Source of the DNA: Neckera pumila
Lineage: Eukaryota; Streptophyta; Bryopsida; Hypnales; Neckeraceae
Length of the DNA: 64,000 nt
Reading direction: 5' to 3'
Assembly: GCA_963969595.1 (NCBI GenBank)
Contig: OZ018409.1
Coordinates: forward strand, 26,487,282 to 26,551,281
Part shown: piece by piece, positions 48,431 to 60,851 of the stretch
Layout: each line of letters opens with the position of its first letter
How positions within the stretch are numbered: position 1 is the first letter of the stretch
Notes under the pieces: generated by a model
Seen by the model: the letters and a program-made list of their open reading frames with translations, nothing else
Databases searched by the model: none
Told to the model about the DNA's origin: nothing
Program-made: the position numbers and the translations under genes

Positions 48431-50237
48431 TCATGGTTGAATTTTTTGAAATCATCTTCTACAAAGGTTACTCAAGACTTATCAAAAAAGTGGTCACTTC
48501 ATTGTGTGCTTGTAAGTGCATGTTTTATTTAAATTCATTAATGGTCTCAAGTTGAAATGTTTCAATGTTAATTCAAGGATGTTGTCAAGGTTTAATTTTT
48601 TACACCTAAATTGCTCTCAAATTTTGTGATAGAATACTTTTAGAGGATTTAATGGGGAAATGACTCCCTTTCGTATTCCGTACCTTTCAATCTATGTTGA
48701 AGTTCTACATCAAAGCAACATTGGGATTTTCAAAATATTGATGGATATCTTACACCAATTAGTTAGCCTTCATGTATTGCAAGCATTTGATGATATATTA
48801 ATGGTGATTAAAGAACTTGTCAATCTCCAAATTTTCTAATACTTGGAAATGCAAAGGAGGCTATTTCCTCTCTCAAGCTAATTATGTTATAATCAAACAT
48901 TGGACTGTGATGCAAGTACTTGTTTTTTATTTACTAGGTTTGTATGAGGATGAAATTATACACACAAAAATTCTTTTTATTCAGTGCAATGTCAAAGCAT
49001 GTCAAAGCTCTTATCACACAGAAGATACCTTACAAGAAATGGAACTTCTTATGAGAAGGTATGAAATCTAATTTGGTACTTTTAATAATTTTGGAATTTT
49101 ATTTTGTTGCATTCAATTTCATGTTGTTTAAGCCTTTTTATACAAAACTGATTCTATTCTTTTTTCCGTATGAACATCTAGAGTAGGCTTCTATGAAAGA
49201 AAGTTTGGATGAAACTCAAAGGTCAAATTTCTATACAATAATGATGGGCTACTTCACCTATTGTATCAAGCGTTCAATCCTACCTTGGGAGTACGGTATT
49301 CAACAAATATGTGGGAACATTTTCATATAGTGCACATAAACTTTGCTTATAGGAAAAGCAACAAAAAAGATGTCAATGCCTAAATTGTGAAGTATAATCA
49401 ACGCATTGGACAAGAAGTGGAAGATATGAGTTGAATGCATGTTGATAAAGTGACTGTTTTAGACAAAGTAAGTTTTGCTGACAATGTTAAAGGCAAAATT
49501 TTGTGAACTATTATTTAATCTCTTTTGGAAAATTATATATTCAAAAAATTGCATTTTTTGAATGTTTTTTAATTAAAATGTATTTGAAATTCTCTTGAAA
49601 TTTGCAAGTTGTTGTACCAAGTGTTAATGTATTATCAAAATCATTTGCAAGCTTGCATTGCTCTTGATTGAGACCTTTGGCGTGAGAGCTAGATCAAACA
49701 CTTTGGCTTTGGTTGAGGATATTTAAAGAAGAAGGGACTATTGGCATCACTGCAATACCAAAAGTAATCCAAGACTTATAAAACCACCAATCTAAAGTAG
49801 CAGAACAATTGTTGAGACTACTTCAAGAGTATGAACATGATAACCACTTGCCATTCGCATGAATTAAGTGACCTTTTATACCTTTCTTGAAATCAAACTT
49901 TTGATGTAGATTTTTTATTTTAATTTTAGTAGTTTATATTGGATTTTAGATATGATTCAATACAATCTCAATATGGTAGTTTTTCGAAATTCTTTTCAGA
50001 TGTTGAGAACATGAAAAGCACTTGGTATTCCAATAGGCCCTAGAGATCGATTTGGTGATTGGCCACTTTATGTTAGGCAACATATTGCTACCATGGATAT
50101 CCTTGGTATAGTAATGTTGCTTTACAAATGAAAGCTGAAGGACAACCAATCAAAACATGGTATGGACAAGTAAGATGTTATTTTTTTATCAATGTTTCAT
50201 TATTGTATCAATGATTCCTAAATTTCTTTTGCTTAAA

Positions 50238-50420
50238 AAGGTTTCATTGTTGTTTCAACAATGGCTAATTGTTGTCATTTATATTTTGTCTATTTGTTGT
50301 TTTAACAATGGCTAAATGTTATCGTTTAAATTTTGTCTATTTGTTGTTTTAACAATGGCTAAATGTTATCGTTTAAATTTTGTCTCATAGTTGTTTCAAT
50401 AATGGCTAAATGATAGTGTT
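50238..50420. repeat. Tandem repeat, 47-bp unit, about 3.5 copies, TTGTTTnAACAA core
   Basis: The word CAATGGCTAAATGTTATCG recurs every 47 bp at about 50300-50400 with one diverged copy before it. Each unit contains a small palindrome of the type TTGTTTCAACAA / TTGTTTTAACAA. Similar ATTGTTGAAACAAT palindromes occur singly at about 48222 and 50499. Confidence 0.9.
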
Positions 50421-51867
50421 TAAACATAGTTTCAATGATGGATAAACGGTGTGCAAATACGAATTAATTTCAAATTTAATGGTATGATTATGACACATTG
50501 TTGAAACAATTTAACATTTTTTATACATTGAACCATTAGATAAACCCAAAATATTCTATCACTATTTCAAATAACAATTGACCAATTTTTAGTCATTTTT
50601 TACGACTTTGAAAAAGTGCACTAATGCACCAAATGTTGAACAATATTGTAAGGTTTAATATCTACATGCGCTATTAAAAGTGTATAATATTGTATAACCT
50701 TTTTGACATTTTACTTTGTTTGAATGTTCAAATTGATGATTGAAACTATTCGTATCAAGCTTCTAATATCTTTAATGATTAGTCTTTGTTAAATCAATTT
50801 AGAAACACGTAACTTCCAAATACTTGAAAAATACAATTTTATTTCATCACTTGAATGAAAGTTTGTTGTAGTTGACAGAACTTATGCATTACACATACAT
50901 GTGAAACTAATAATTGCAATGGAAAGTTGACAACAAAAACATCACTACTTCTTAGATTTTCTTATAAATAATTATGCCTAAATGTGACCAAATATGCAAT
51001 TGCACATTGTTTTTATTAGGAAACTGCCAATTTCTTGCTGGATCTTGGTAGAAGTCTATAGAGTACTCTAAAATCTCCTAGATGCATTTTTAGACAATAT
51101 ATGAATTAATTATGAATTTTCACAATGCTAAAAATTAGTGTTCCTACAACAATATTGTACATATTACATAGGAATTTATAGGGGTTGCTTTAAGAAAGGG
51201 ATCACAATTGGGTTCACTTCCTCAAGTAGAAAATTCTCCACTATTAAAATTGTACCATATTCAACACTTGTCAATTTTGGTCACAAAAAATGAAGTCGCT
51301 CCTAGTTAAGTGAAAATGCAAGAATTGTGCTCAAAATCAAATTTTAGACCTCATTTGGGCATAGTGTAGTATCTTTTCTGAAAAAAATTTGAACTAGGAG
51401 AAGTTGAAAAACCAAAATAAATTTTATCTCCAAAAATTTGTTTCACATTTTGAAGCCCCATCTAAGAGTTATGGACAAATTTCAGAGAGGGGGTGGAAGG
51501 GACCATTTTTTTTTACATTTTTCAAACACCCTCTTTGAAATTTGTCCATAACTTTTAGATGGAATCTTGAAATCTCAAACGGATTTTTGGAGATAAAACT
51601 CAGCTTTACTTCCCAAATTTTACAAGTTTGAAGTTTTTTAAAATTTGTTTTTCTACTATGCCTAAATGAGGTCTGAAATTTGACTTTTAACACAATTTTT
51701 GCGTTTTCACTTAACCGTGAGCGGTGGAGCTCCTTTTAGTGGCCTAATTCACATATTCCACATGGGTTGTTTTACCTACCACTAGTCCACTTGTATAAAG
51801 AGCTTCTCTTCTCACCCTTAATTCTACACAATTGACTAAGTGGCATAAATTTGATTGTGACACAAAA

Positions 51868-52776
51868 TTAATCCCTAAAGGTTAGAGACTATGTTTTCAC
51901 CAAAAGCACTCCAAAACTGCCATTTCTAGTACAAGTACCATTTCTAGAAAAAAATAATTTTTGGACACATGCAACCATAGGAACTTGTAGTAAACTTGTT
52001 TGAAAATACGTAGAAAAAATTTCAGAATTTTCCACCTTATAGATTGCAAGATACTAGCATTTGAATTGACAAAAAACCTTTTTTTAGCCTTGCAAAAAAA
52101 CGGGTAGCTGCACTTCACAATGTCCAAAATGGTAGTTACTCTTTGGATTCAGTCTTCAAAGCTAGTTGGCTACATGCTTGAAAAATTTCAAATCATTTGG
52201 AATTGTACAACATATAGGGAAAGAACAGGTTGTAGAAAAAAATAGAGAATGATTCAAAACACAAAATTGTTAAGAATTTCATTACAGAATTGAAAAAATG
52301 TCAATTCCAATGGTTGTAATGTTTTGATAAACAATATACATCCTATGCTTTTATTTTTTTCAAAAAAAATTAAATATTGAGTTAAAAAAGGACTTCAAAA
52401 GTTATTTTAGAATAGGGAATCCATAACTGCGCGCAAACTACAACACCCATTATTTTCATTTTATAAATCAAAATGGAATAATTCAAAGCTTTATACGTAT
52501 ATATAAATCTAAAGAACCAATTTTAAATTTTCATTTTTCGAAAAAGTGATTTTTCCAAAAAAAATTGATTTGCCCGCCGACCGTTGAAAATAATATATCA
52601 TTCAATAACTTTTTAACTATGTAGTCAAAGTATTGAAAGTTGTTGGGCCTTAAAGCTACTCCTCCCGCACATGTTGTGCAAAATTCTCAAAGATAAAAAA
52701 TAAAATTTCCATTTGTAGAGAGCTGCCTAAAATCGCTATGTTGCCAAAAAACCCGATTTGGTCCTTTAGGGGTTAA
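51868..52776. mobile_element. TTAA-type MITE (family 2), 909 bp, with an unoccupied sister site in the window
   Basis: TTAA at 51868-51871 followed by TCCCTAAAGG, and GGTCCTTTAGGGG with TTAA at 52773-52776. The inverted sister arm reads ...CACATACTTAATTTTGTGTC... at 47611-47630, with one TTAA (47619-47622) at the matching place and no insert. This shows directly that the element inserted at TTAA and duplicated it. Same orientation and inner sequence as 2613-3538. Confidence 0.95.
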
Positions 52777-52910
52777 GTATGTGGCACAAAAGCCACTTCA
52801 TTGGTTAAACTTTCCAATTGAAAATTGTATATTCTAGCACCTTATACTATGCTTTGCTGCCTTGGGCTGCTCTAGTTTATGAATTGACATTTTTTGAGAA
52901 ATTTGCGGTG

Positions 52911-53122
52911 ACTGATGTTGCAATAGAGGGTGAGTGGAATAGCGGGAAAAAAAATTAGTTCAAAAACAAAACATTGTTTACGGGGTCCTTGGAGGGCTGT
53001 GGAGCCGCCTTTTGGAGGCCCCAAATTTTCTCTAATGACTTTATGGCTTTGGAATTGGTCTTTAAAAGGTTAATAAATTCAGTAGTACAAATTCTAAGCT
53101 ACTGAAAGGATTCAAAGAGTGA
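52911..53122. repeat. Remnant of a CATTAG-type right end
   Basis: 52980-53038 reads ggggtccttggagggctgtg through GAGGCCCCAAATTTTCTCTAATG, resembling the inner and outer right tip of the CATTAG family. No left tip was found. Confidence 0.45.
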
Positions 53123-53379
53123 CATTAGAAGAGAAATGAGGCCACAAAAGGTCCGCTTCAAGGCTGTTCTCCATGTTGGGAACAAGTTATTCCCATCTTT
53201 TCTATTTTTAAAAAAAATAAATTAAAAAAATAATTTGCTGACGTGGCAGATGACGTGGCAATGTCCCCATTACATCATCAATCTATGTGGCATGGGATAT
53301 TCCATTGGAACAAAGCTTCCAAGCTTGGGAGCTTTAATATAACTCACGACCCTTCTTTGGCTTCATTTCTCTTCTAATG
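53123..53379. mobile_element. CATTAG-ended MITE, 257 bp, with 3-bp TGA duplication
   Basis: CATTAGAAGAGAAATGAGGCC at the left is inverted as CTTCATTTCTCTTCTAATG at the right. TGA flanks both sides (53120-53122, 53380-53382). The interior shares the GGTCCGCTTCAAGGCTGTTC and GACGTGGCA words with the other copies. This is the second copy with a clear 3-bp duplication. Confidence 0.85.
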
Positions 53380-53443
53380 TGAGTAAGAGCATCTCTTGCA
53401 ACCTTCCAAACAAATTGCTCCTTCAATTCAGGATCTGTCTAAT

Positions 53444-54356
53444 TTAACCCCCAAAAGCCCATTGTCCCTTTGGGGGATAAATGGGATTTTGGGCAGGTAC
53501 CTACGGGCTGAATTTTTGTCTAAATTTTCTGAAACTTTTTGGAAGATAGAAAAACTGCTGAGCTTCATGGGCATATAATTTTTTTTCGATCGGTGCCTGG
53601 AAACAAAAGTTATGCCCAAATAAGCTCACAATAGGGAACATAGGGCAACAAAGATCTTTTGCAAAGATTAAAAAAAAACTTAATTTTTTCTTTCTTATAG
53701 ATTATATTTTTGTTTATCTTAAAAGCTTTGATTCATTCCATTTGAATTTGTTATGAGAAAGTTATGGACAATCTTGTTTTTTGGGCACTTAGAGCATCTT
53801 CCTGAAAAAAATAACTTGTAGGATTTGTTTCTGAATGCAATTTTTACAATTTTTCAAAAAAATAAGTTCCACATGGTTTAGTTATTTTGCTAAAACAATC
53901 TCACCATTGGAATTAGTGCTATTTAATTCCATATAAAAGATATTAATATTTTAGATTTTCCTTCTATCTTGTACCTACTTCTACTTAACAATTTTTTTTA
54001 ATAGTGAAAATTAAGTTTTTTTGGCTAGATTCTCAACTCAACTCTCTACTATAAACATTTCAAGCTCATAACTCTGTAGTGCAAAAATTTAAAGTTAAAA
54101 TTGTTCAAAGTCAAAAATCCAGTCCCACAATGTGCTGAAAAATTTGATTTTTTCACTATAATTGTAGACATCTTGCAATCTGTGCAGTCAAAAATTCTGA
54201 AATTTTTTCCATACATTCTCATACTAGTTAGGTGTAAGATCCTACAATTAGATGTGCATAAAAAACAATTTTCAAATTTTCTTATTCTTTGCTGTACAAA
54301 TGGCAGTTTTGAATGTTTTTTTTGTAGAAAAAAGGCCTTGGGCCTTTAGGAGTTAA
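53444..54356. mobile_element. TTAA-type MITE (family 1), 913 bp
   Basis: TTAA at 53444-53447 followed by CCCCCAAAAGCCCATTGTCCC and a GGGGGATAAATGGGATTTTG hairpin side; right tip GGGCCTTTAGGAG with TTAA at 54353-54356. It is the reverse-oriented counterpart of 22343-23263 along its whole length, for example cttgcaatctgtgcagtcaa (54172) against the inverse at 22500. Non-coding. Confidence 0.85.
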
Positions 54357-55915
54357 ATGGGATGGCCACGTAAATCCCTAATAGTACAACTCACTAAATA
54401 TACTTCCAACCAATCACAAATCATAGAACTTGCAAAAGCAATAAGTAAGCTATGACAATTGCTAATCCCAAGAGAAAATATAGCGTGTAGAGGGCAAAGG
54501 CCCCCTTCAAATATGGCAAATTTGGGGGGCAAAAGCAAAGGCAGAGCCTGACGTACACTAGAATTGATTGCTTATTATCCAAAAATTAGAGGAGACGAAA
54601 TACTTGGAGGGCTACAAGAAATGCTTTAGTCGCATCTAATTGCAACCTCTATATAAAGAGTTCCCTCATAGATTCTTATTGAAGCGTAAATCTTTGAACA
54701 TGAAAACCAAAGGTCAACTTAAGGTGCACTTACAAGTACCACTTTTAATTAAATTTCACACTTTCTTCAAACATTGTTAGAAAGGCATATAATTGGGCAT
54801 ACAAAAAGAATCTTGAATCTTTTCTTGACTCTTAATAAGATCCAATAAAAAGTTAGACAATTTAATGTCCAAAAGAATATGATAGGAAGGAGAATGTAGA
54901 TCTAGAGCTTTTTAGACCGTACAAATTATGGCTTGAGAAGAGTTTAGATCTAAAATCTTCAAATTTACAAGTTTTTATTTTTGTTCCATCTCTACATGAA
55001 TTGATTTAAAACCTTGCACAAAAAGCATGAAGCAGTGAGCGACCGAGCTAGTCACATCATTAAAAGATAAACAAAATTTACTTTTCAACACACTTGGATG
55101 TACATCATTCCACAAGAAGCTCTTGAAAACACATATAATCCACCCAATCAAGTAGATGCTTGTGTTTTTATGGGGTAAAATTAAAAAAATAATGTTCAAA
55201 TCCTTATTTGGATTATTTTAGGTGGAGTTACTTTAGATTTTAAAGACAAGCTTCCATCTGAGTCGGGGGCTAGTGGATCTTACCAATGATTGGTGGGAAT
55301 TGCACTCTAGAAAAACCAAGACTCCCATCCTACAGACCATCGGTGAGGTCCACCGGCACCCGACTCACATTAAAGGAGGCCCTAATCCATCAGCAACACA
55401 CTGGAAGAATATATTTGCTGCACATCATTACTGTATCCCCTTTCAAAACATCATCTATCCTTTCCGCATTTTTCATCCATCTCCTTTCATCCAATCAACT
55501 TCAACGCGAAGATGAGGCTGAGTAGTTCAGAGCTACTGTAGGTTTGAACGAAAAGGCATATATTCATCCATCCTCGCCATCCGCCCAGTCGTGTGGCAGG
55601 GAGCCCTTCTTCTCCAATTCGCTGGTGCACTCTGGCTGTGCTGGCGTGCTCGCCGGACGATCATTCCGTGTTCGGGGAAGTTTTCCCAATTTGCCGCAGA
55701 CTCCGTGGTTTCTGCATACAAATGCACTCTTCATCAGTAAGCTTACATCCTTGTGCTCGTGAAATTTACTTGGAGAGGTGCGATCATGGAGTTGATGCCG
55801 AATTAGGGTTGCACTACTGGAAAATTCAATTTTTTCGAGAATTGCTGAGTTACAGGAGCTTGTCAGGGAGGGAGAAGGAAGAGGGGGAGGGGGAGAGGGA
55901 GAGGCAGTAGAAGCG
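54357..55915. other. Intergenic and probable 5' leader of the LCAT4-like gene
   Basis: A good TATA-like TATATAAAG lies at about 54650 but is 1.26 kb from the start codon and may be unrelated. From about 55560 the composition becomes host-like. A GA-rich tract (55866-55911, GGGAGGGGGAGAGGGAGAGG) ends five bases before the ATG and probably belongs to the 5' UTR. Small upstream open frames exist but none shows conservation that I can judge. Confidence 0.4.
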
Positions 55916-58900
55916 ATGGTGCTTAAAATTTCGGTGCGACAGATCGTGGAGAGGATAGAGACGCTCTGGCCATGGCACCACAAGGACGAGGAGGAGGGCG
56001 ACGATGGCGGAAATGCCGATATGAACCCGGTGCTGTTGGTGCCTGGCATCGGAGGCTCCATCCTCAACGCCGTGGACCACAAGGGCCACAAGGAGCGCGT
56101 CTGGGTGCGCTTGTTTGAGGCCGACCGGGAGTTTTGCGCCAAGCTCTTCTCTTTTTACGATCCTGTCACAGGTATGGTGGAATTTGGTTTAGTTAGTCAT
56201 GTTTTTGGTGAAATATGAGGTAAATTAGTCGGTTTCGTTTTAATTTAGCTCCGAATGTGGCTTTCTCAATTTTTGAGAGACATGGGATTTCGTTCGTCTT
56301 GCGGAAGCAATCTGGATATGCAAGTGAATTCGCTGTGTGTCTGGTTGGCAGGGAAAACCATGTCGTTGGATAAGAACATTACGATTGAGGTTCCAGAGGA
56401 TCGGTTTGGATTGTACAGCTGTGATATTCTTGATCCTGATGTGGTACGTATATTGCTTTCCTTTCTCTTGGTAATGCGTCTCCTGAATTTCTTTTCTTGT
56501 TGTTTGCGTTTGATGTCTTGGATTTACTTATTGAAATTGCGTATGGAATATTTTGTCACTTCTTGATGTGGCAGATCTTGCGTCTGGATTCGGTCTACTA
56601 TTTCCACGATTTGATCGATCACATGAAAAGCTGGGGTTATAAGGAGGGTAAAACGTTATTTGGCTTTGGTTATGATTTCCGTCAAAGCAACAGGTACGAA
56701 GCTAACTCGAAGATTGCAATCCAATTATTGTGGGTTTATGCTTCAGAGCGTTTTCATGGTTGGCATTCATCCTAGCACGTTTTCTGCCGACTTTCTGAGC
56801 ACTCTCGTTTCCTTTTTTAGTTAGGCACGCTAGTTTACCGAGTTGTACTCACTTCCGTACGGTTTAGAGGAGAATAATGACAATTAATTTCGTCTCTAAA
56901 GGCTTGGTGAGACAATGGATCGGATGAAGCTGAAACTGGAGACTATGTACGAGGCGTCTGGTGGTAGGAAAGTGGATATCATTACGCATTCAATGGGTGG
57001 TCTTGTGCTGAAGTCGTTTCTTGCTCTCCATCCTGAGGTAAGGATTTTTAGTTTATTGTGATCACATGAACTTCGAACGTAAAATACTTCAGCGAGTGTT
57101 TGGCATAGTTTATCTGCACTGCTCTGTTATGGTTCAGTGACTAAAGTTTAGCTGTTGGTTGAATGCAGGTGTTTGAGAAGTACGTTAACTCATGGATTGC
57201 TGTTACTGCACCATTTCAAGGTGATTATCCTTCGGCTTCATCTGGATATTTGGAGATCTGTCATAATTAGAACAGTCCACGTTTAGAAAGAACTAGAGCT
57301 TATGATGTTATCTCTATGTTTGTCAATAGCTCTGGAAGTTTTTTTTTGTAATTGTCTTTAGGTTTTTCTATAAATTGACACAAGGATACAGGACTCCTTT
57401 CTTCCATCTTTTTTCATGTTGCTGTCTTCGAAATTGAGACCTCGTGTGTCTTTCAGGTGCTCCCGGTTTCATCATGGATTGTCTGCTTACTGGTGTGGAG
57501 TTTGTTAAGGGTTGGCAGCGAGAACTTTTCGTTGCCAAGTGGAGCATGCATCAACTTGTACGCATCTTCCCTTTCTTCTAGGTTATCTCACAGTTTCTTT
57601 TATGGCGCAACAGTGAATGTACTGTCTGCGATCTTTTAATGGAATGGAAGACTTCGTTAAGATAGAATTTTTCTATTTGACCATTATTGTATGTTATTCA
57701 AAGAATCCATGGCTGTATCTGCAGTTGATAGAGTGCCCATCAGTCTATGAACTGATTGCTTCCCCACATTTCAATTGGAGTGAACCTCCTGAGCTGCGAT
57801 TGTGGCGGAAACTAGCAGAAGAGGACAGTGAGCAGAAAGCAAAACTGGAAGCTTTTGGGCCCAGAGAAAACATTGATGTTATGATGGCTGCACTTGAAAA
57901 CAACCAGGTACAATTTTCTTTTAGCTAATTTGGTTTTGTTACACTTTTTTGACTCTTAATTCAAATGCCTCTGCCCTGCTTGACAATGCGCATATGTTTG
58001 GAACTTTCTTTCAGCTGAATTACAAGGGAGAGAATATTCCTCTCCCCTTGAACAAGGACATTGTGAAGTGGGCATCTGAAACTCTGAGGATAATGCACAC
58101 AGCCAAGCTGCCTGAAGGAGTGAAGTTTTATAATCTCTATGGCACATCATATGAAACCCCTTATCATGCGTGGTTAGCACTATACCTTCCTTTGAAGTGA
58201 AGCTCGATTTGCTTCAATTATAGCTTTACATATATTTTAACGAAATATCTATTTTCCCCAATTCTTAGTTATTCCCTTGAGACTATAATCAGTTTCTTGT
58301 CCTCTTTCAGCTACGGGAGCCACAAAACGCCCCTGGAGGAGTTAACTGAAATTTTGAATTTAGAGGTACATTTCTGTCGTTACTTTTAAATTTTCACCAG
58401 ATTATTTAAATGTCTATATATTTGTCGTACATCATGTGCTGTGATGGGCTGCTGTTGGAAGGACGGTCATATCAGATTGCAATATGCCATTGGTTTGACG
58501 TTTTTCCTTTGACATTCTATCGCAGCCTTCTATAGTCTAACTCTTGCTCTACATGAACTAACAAAATCTGCTAATGAACCAGGCTGACTTTTCATGCGTT
58601 GATGGGGATGGTACTGTCCCAGTTGAATCTGCAATGGTAAATCCTTTTTTCCAGTGTAGTATGTTGAATAGTTTCTTGTGTAGGTGCTTTCAAAATGAAT
58701 GATTTAGCTGTAGTCTATCGACAACTTTCGGTCACATTACCTGGTCTCTTTATCGATTCTTCTATTGTTCAAGGCGTTGCAGATTTCTTGTATCTTATAT
58801 GATGTATTGATTTTGCAAAACTTCTTTCAGAGCAATAATTCTGATAGCGCTGTATGTTAATGTATGTACTTCTCGGCTTACAGAGCTTGGTGAATGATAA

Positions 58901-59705
58901 TTACTTGTGTTTACAGGCTGATGGTTTGAATGCCGAGGCAAGGATAGGGATTCCTGGTGATCACCGGGGTATCCTTATGGACGAACACTTTTTCCGTGTC
59001 GTGAAGCATTGGTTGAAGGTGGGAGGTGCGGACCTAGAATATGATCCTGAATCGGACTATGTTATGGTGCCCCGAAGACCCTTTGAGTTTGATAGTCACA
59101 CAGAAGAAAGCGTTGATGTGGCTGGTTCCGAAGAGAGCGAGGAGGACAGTTCGAAAGTGCCTTCAAAAGAAGTGTACATTGCCACTGTGGAAACAGGTAT
59201 TATTTCTCTTTTATTTATCATTACGTACTACTCTTTCTTGCCGTGTAGCCACTTGTTTAGAACTTTTAATCCAGTGGGATTATCTGGTCGGTATTTCGAT
59301 TTCTTGGAGATGCAAAACGGCTCTCTTATTTTTCCATACTGGACTCTTTAGTACTTATGCAGTTTAAATTATGAAGTGATATTTCGAAATACTCCCTAGC
59401 TCGGCTTTGCTCTGTAGAAGTGAGATGAATGTCGGGCTAAGTAGTGAATCATTTCCTCCTTGACAGGTTCAGGTTCATCCAGTGACATTCGAGCAGAGGC
59501 TCATGCTCAGGTTCATCACAAGGGAGGCCGTATTCATGAACCGGGATTCCAAGTTTCAACCATTGGTATTGCCGAAGGGTTGGACGAAGATGTAACCAAG
59601 GCAGCTCTCGACCAAGTTATGACTGCCGCTTCTGAGGAAGCGAAAGCCGCCAACTCAAATAACAAACGGATTACATCTGACAAGACATGTTGCTTGAGGC
59701 ACTAG
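55916..59705 (+). CDS. LCAT4: LCAT4-like phospholipase A / lecithin:cholesterol acyltransferase family protein (12 exons)
   Basis: Exons read as 55916-56171, 56352-56443, 56575-56693, 56902-57037, 57169-57220, 57457-57557, 57725-57907, 58015-58172, 58311-58365, 58583-58636, 58917-59196 and 59467-59705. All have GT-AG borders and joining phases and give 574 residues. The order and motifs follow Arabidopsis LCAT4 (At4g19860), a cytosolic phospholipid hydrolase: PVLLVPGIGGSILNAVDH near the start, FGFGYDFRQSNR, ITHSMGGLVLK with nucleophile Ser186, WIAVTAPFQGAPGF, WSMHQLLIECPSVYEL, VDGDGTVPVESAM with the Asp at 391 or 393, and GDHRGI with His418. The alpha/beta-hydrolase triad is complete. No signal peptide or membrane segment is seen, as expected for this clade rather than PDAT. 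The start has a good context (G at -3, G at +4). The C-terminal 100 residues after the catalytic part are acidic then diverged, ending KTCCLRH. Confidence 0.93.
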
Positions 59706-60851
59706 TGAAGTACTGAGAAGCCGAAGCTCTTGCGAATTAACCCTTTTCAGTTTCCGCGGTGCTCGTCTTCTTCACGCTCTTGATGCCAGTGCAACTAACT
59801 ACTGCAAGTGATATGTCCATTCAGCCAAGGTATGGATCAATGACTAAAATTGCTTACAGCCTGGCCTCAAGGCCAGCCTAAGTAATCTTCCCTGGATTAC
59901 AGAAATTACAGGCTATGGAGTAGCTGTACAGCACATACTGAAGATGTGGAATTCAAGTGAGTTGTTCAAGCGCCTGAACCTTGTTTACACCAGTTAAATA
60001 TTCTGTATAGGTGTACCTGATATTTGCCAAGAAGCGTAGTCTTCTTAATTCTAAATACCGAGAATAATTCTTGGGGAGTAGTGTTGCCCAGGTACTGGTA
60101 ATCAGGAAAGGATGTAGGGTCCAATTGTGTGATATTGGTAGTGACCCAAATCTTGTATAGTTTGTTTATAAAACCGTGATTTTTGTAACTGGGCTTCTTG
60201 ACAATATTGCCCTTGCTTTTATCAATCAAGTCTGTCCTCTCGTCCATCATCTTAACTACCTTGAGGTCAGAGGCGTGCATTAGTATCGAAGCTTGTTGTT
60301 TGGGAGTATGGTAGAATGTTTTTAGCTTGTTCTTCACTAGGGTTCATTTTTCTCCATTTTGCAGTGGTTGGAATTCAGTTGAGTTTGGTACCTTTTTCGC
60401 TCTACTGTTGAGTGGCATCAACTGTCATCGTTCAGTATCACTGAGGTTTATTTAGGAGCCAATTCAAAAGCAATCCATGTCACAGAGATTGGACACTGAA
60501 CATTGTCTAATCACACTCTGTGACAGCACACATACCTTGTGTAACCTTAGAATCTGTTGTGTTCTGTACACATCTGATTGGACAAAGACAACTTCCACAT
60601 GTCAAGCCCATCTCATTAGAGAGGGTTGATTTACATACACTGATTTGTCCTATTAGTGCGATACAAAATGAACTTAAAATATGGTGATATCTTTTTGCAC
60701 GAGGAATATTTTTACCAATGATAAAGTATTTGTGAAGAGTCTTCAACATGAATAGCACAAGTATTAAGTATTATCCTCTAAGATCCATGCATCCAAAAGT
60801 GGATTGATGTGCCTATTGTAACTTTCAAAATATCCATTTTGGGTATTGGTT
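59706..60851. other. 3' flank of the LCAT4-like gene
   Basis: Probable 3' UTR followed by intergenic DNA. A minus-strand frame at 59966-60337 (123 residues) has no motif and no spliced partner, and is not called. No clear polyadenylation signal could be chosen. Confidence 0.4.

Larger units (their letters stand above)
48186..51289 (+). other. Interior of the inverted-repeat element, decayed coding fragments
   Basis: Several plus-strand stretches read like old coding sequence: an ORF at about 48659-48838 (TPFRIPYLSIYVEVLHQSN), an ATG frame at 48817-49071 (84 residues), a segment near 49245-49340 (YFTYCIKRSILPWEYGIQQI) and one near 50028-50130 (IGPRDRFGDWPLYVRQHIAT). Stops and frameshifts separate them. 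I do not recognise the family, and they could be a transposase or a captured host gene. Confidence 0.35.
47420..52910. mobile_element. Large inverted-repeat (foldback-like) element, about 5.5 kb including a 0.9-kb insertion
   Basis: The arm at about 47420-48185 returns as its reverse complement at about 51290-52910, interrupted by a TTAA-type MITE at 51868-52776. Landmarks: gggcagcaaagcacaatac (47471) versus tatgctttgctgcc (52847); AAGTGGCTTTTGTGCCACAT (47598) versus ATGTGGCACAAAAGCCACTT (52780). Near the inner ends, ATACTATACTATGCCCAAAATG (48115) is matched inversely by GGGCATAGTGTAGTATC (51357). Each arm contains its own internal palindrome (47795-48165; 51320-51700). The left arm has an extra (TTTTA)n stretch at 47512-47540. 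The outer borders and target duplication could not be fixed. The interior is described separately. Mutator-like and foldback elements carry long inverted ends, but no superfamily is assigned. Confidence 0.75.

Noticed and set aside
59966..60337. 123-residue minus-strand frame downstream of the LCAT4-like gene
   Set aside because: No motif, not supported by splice context, and overlaps the probable 3' UTR region of the neighbouring gene.
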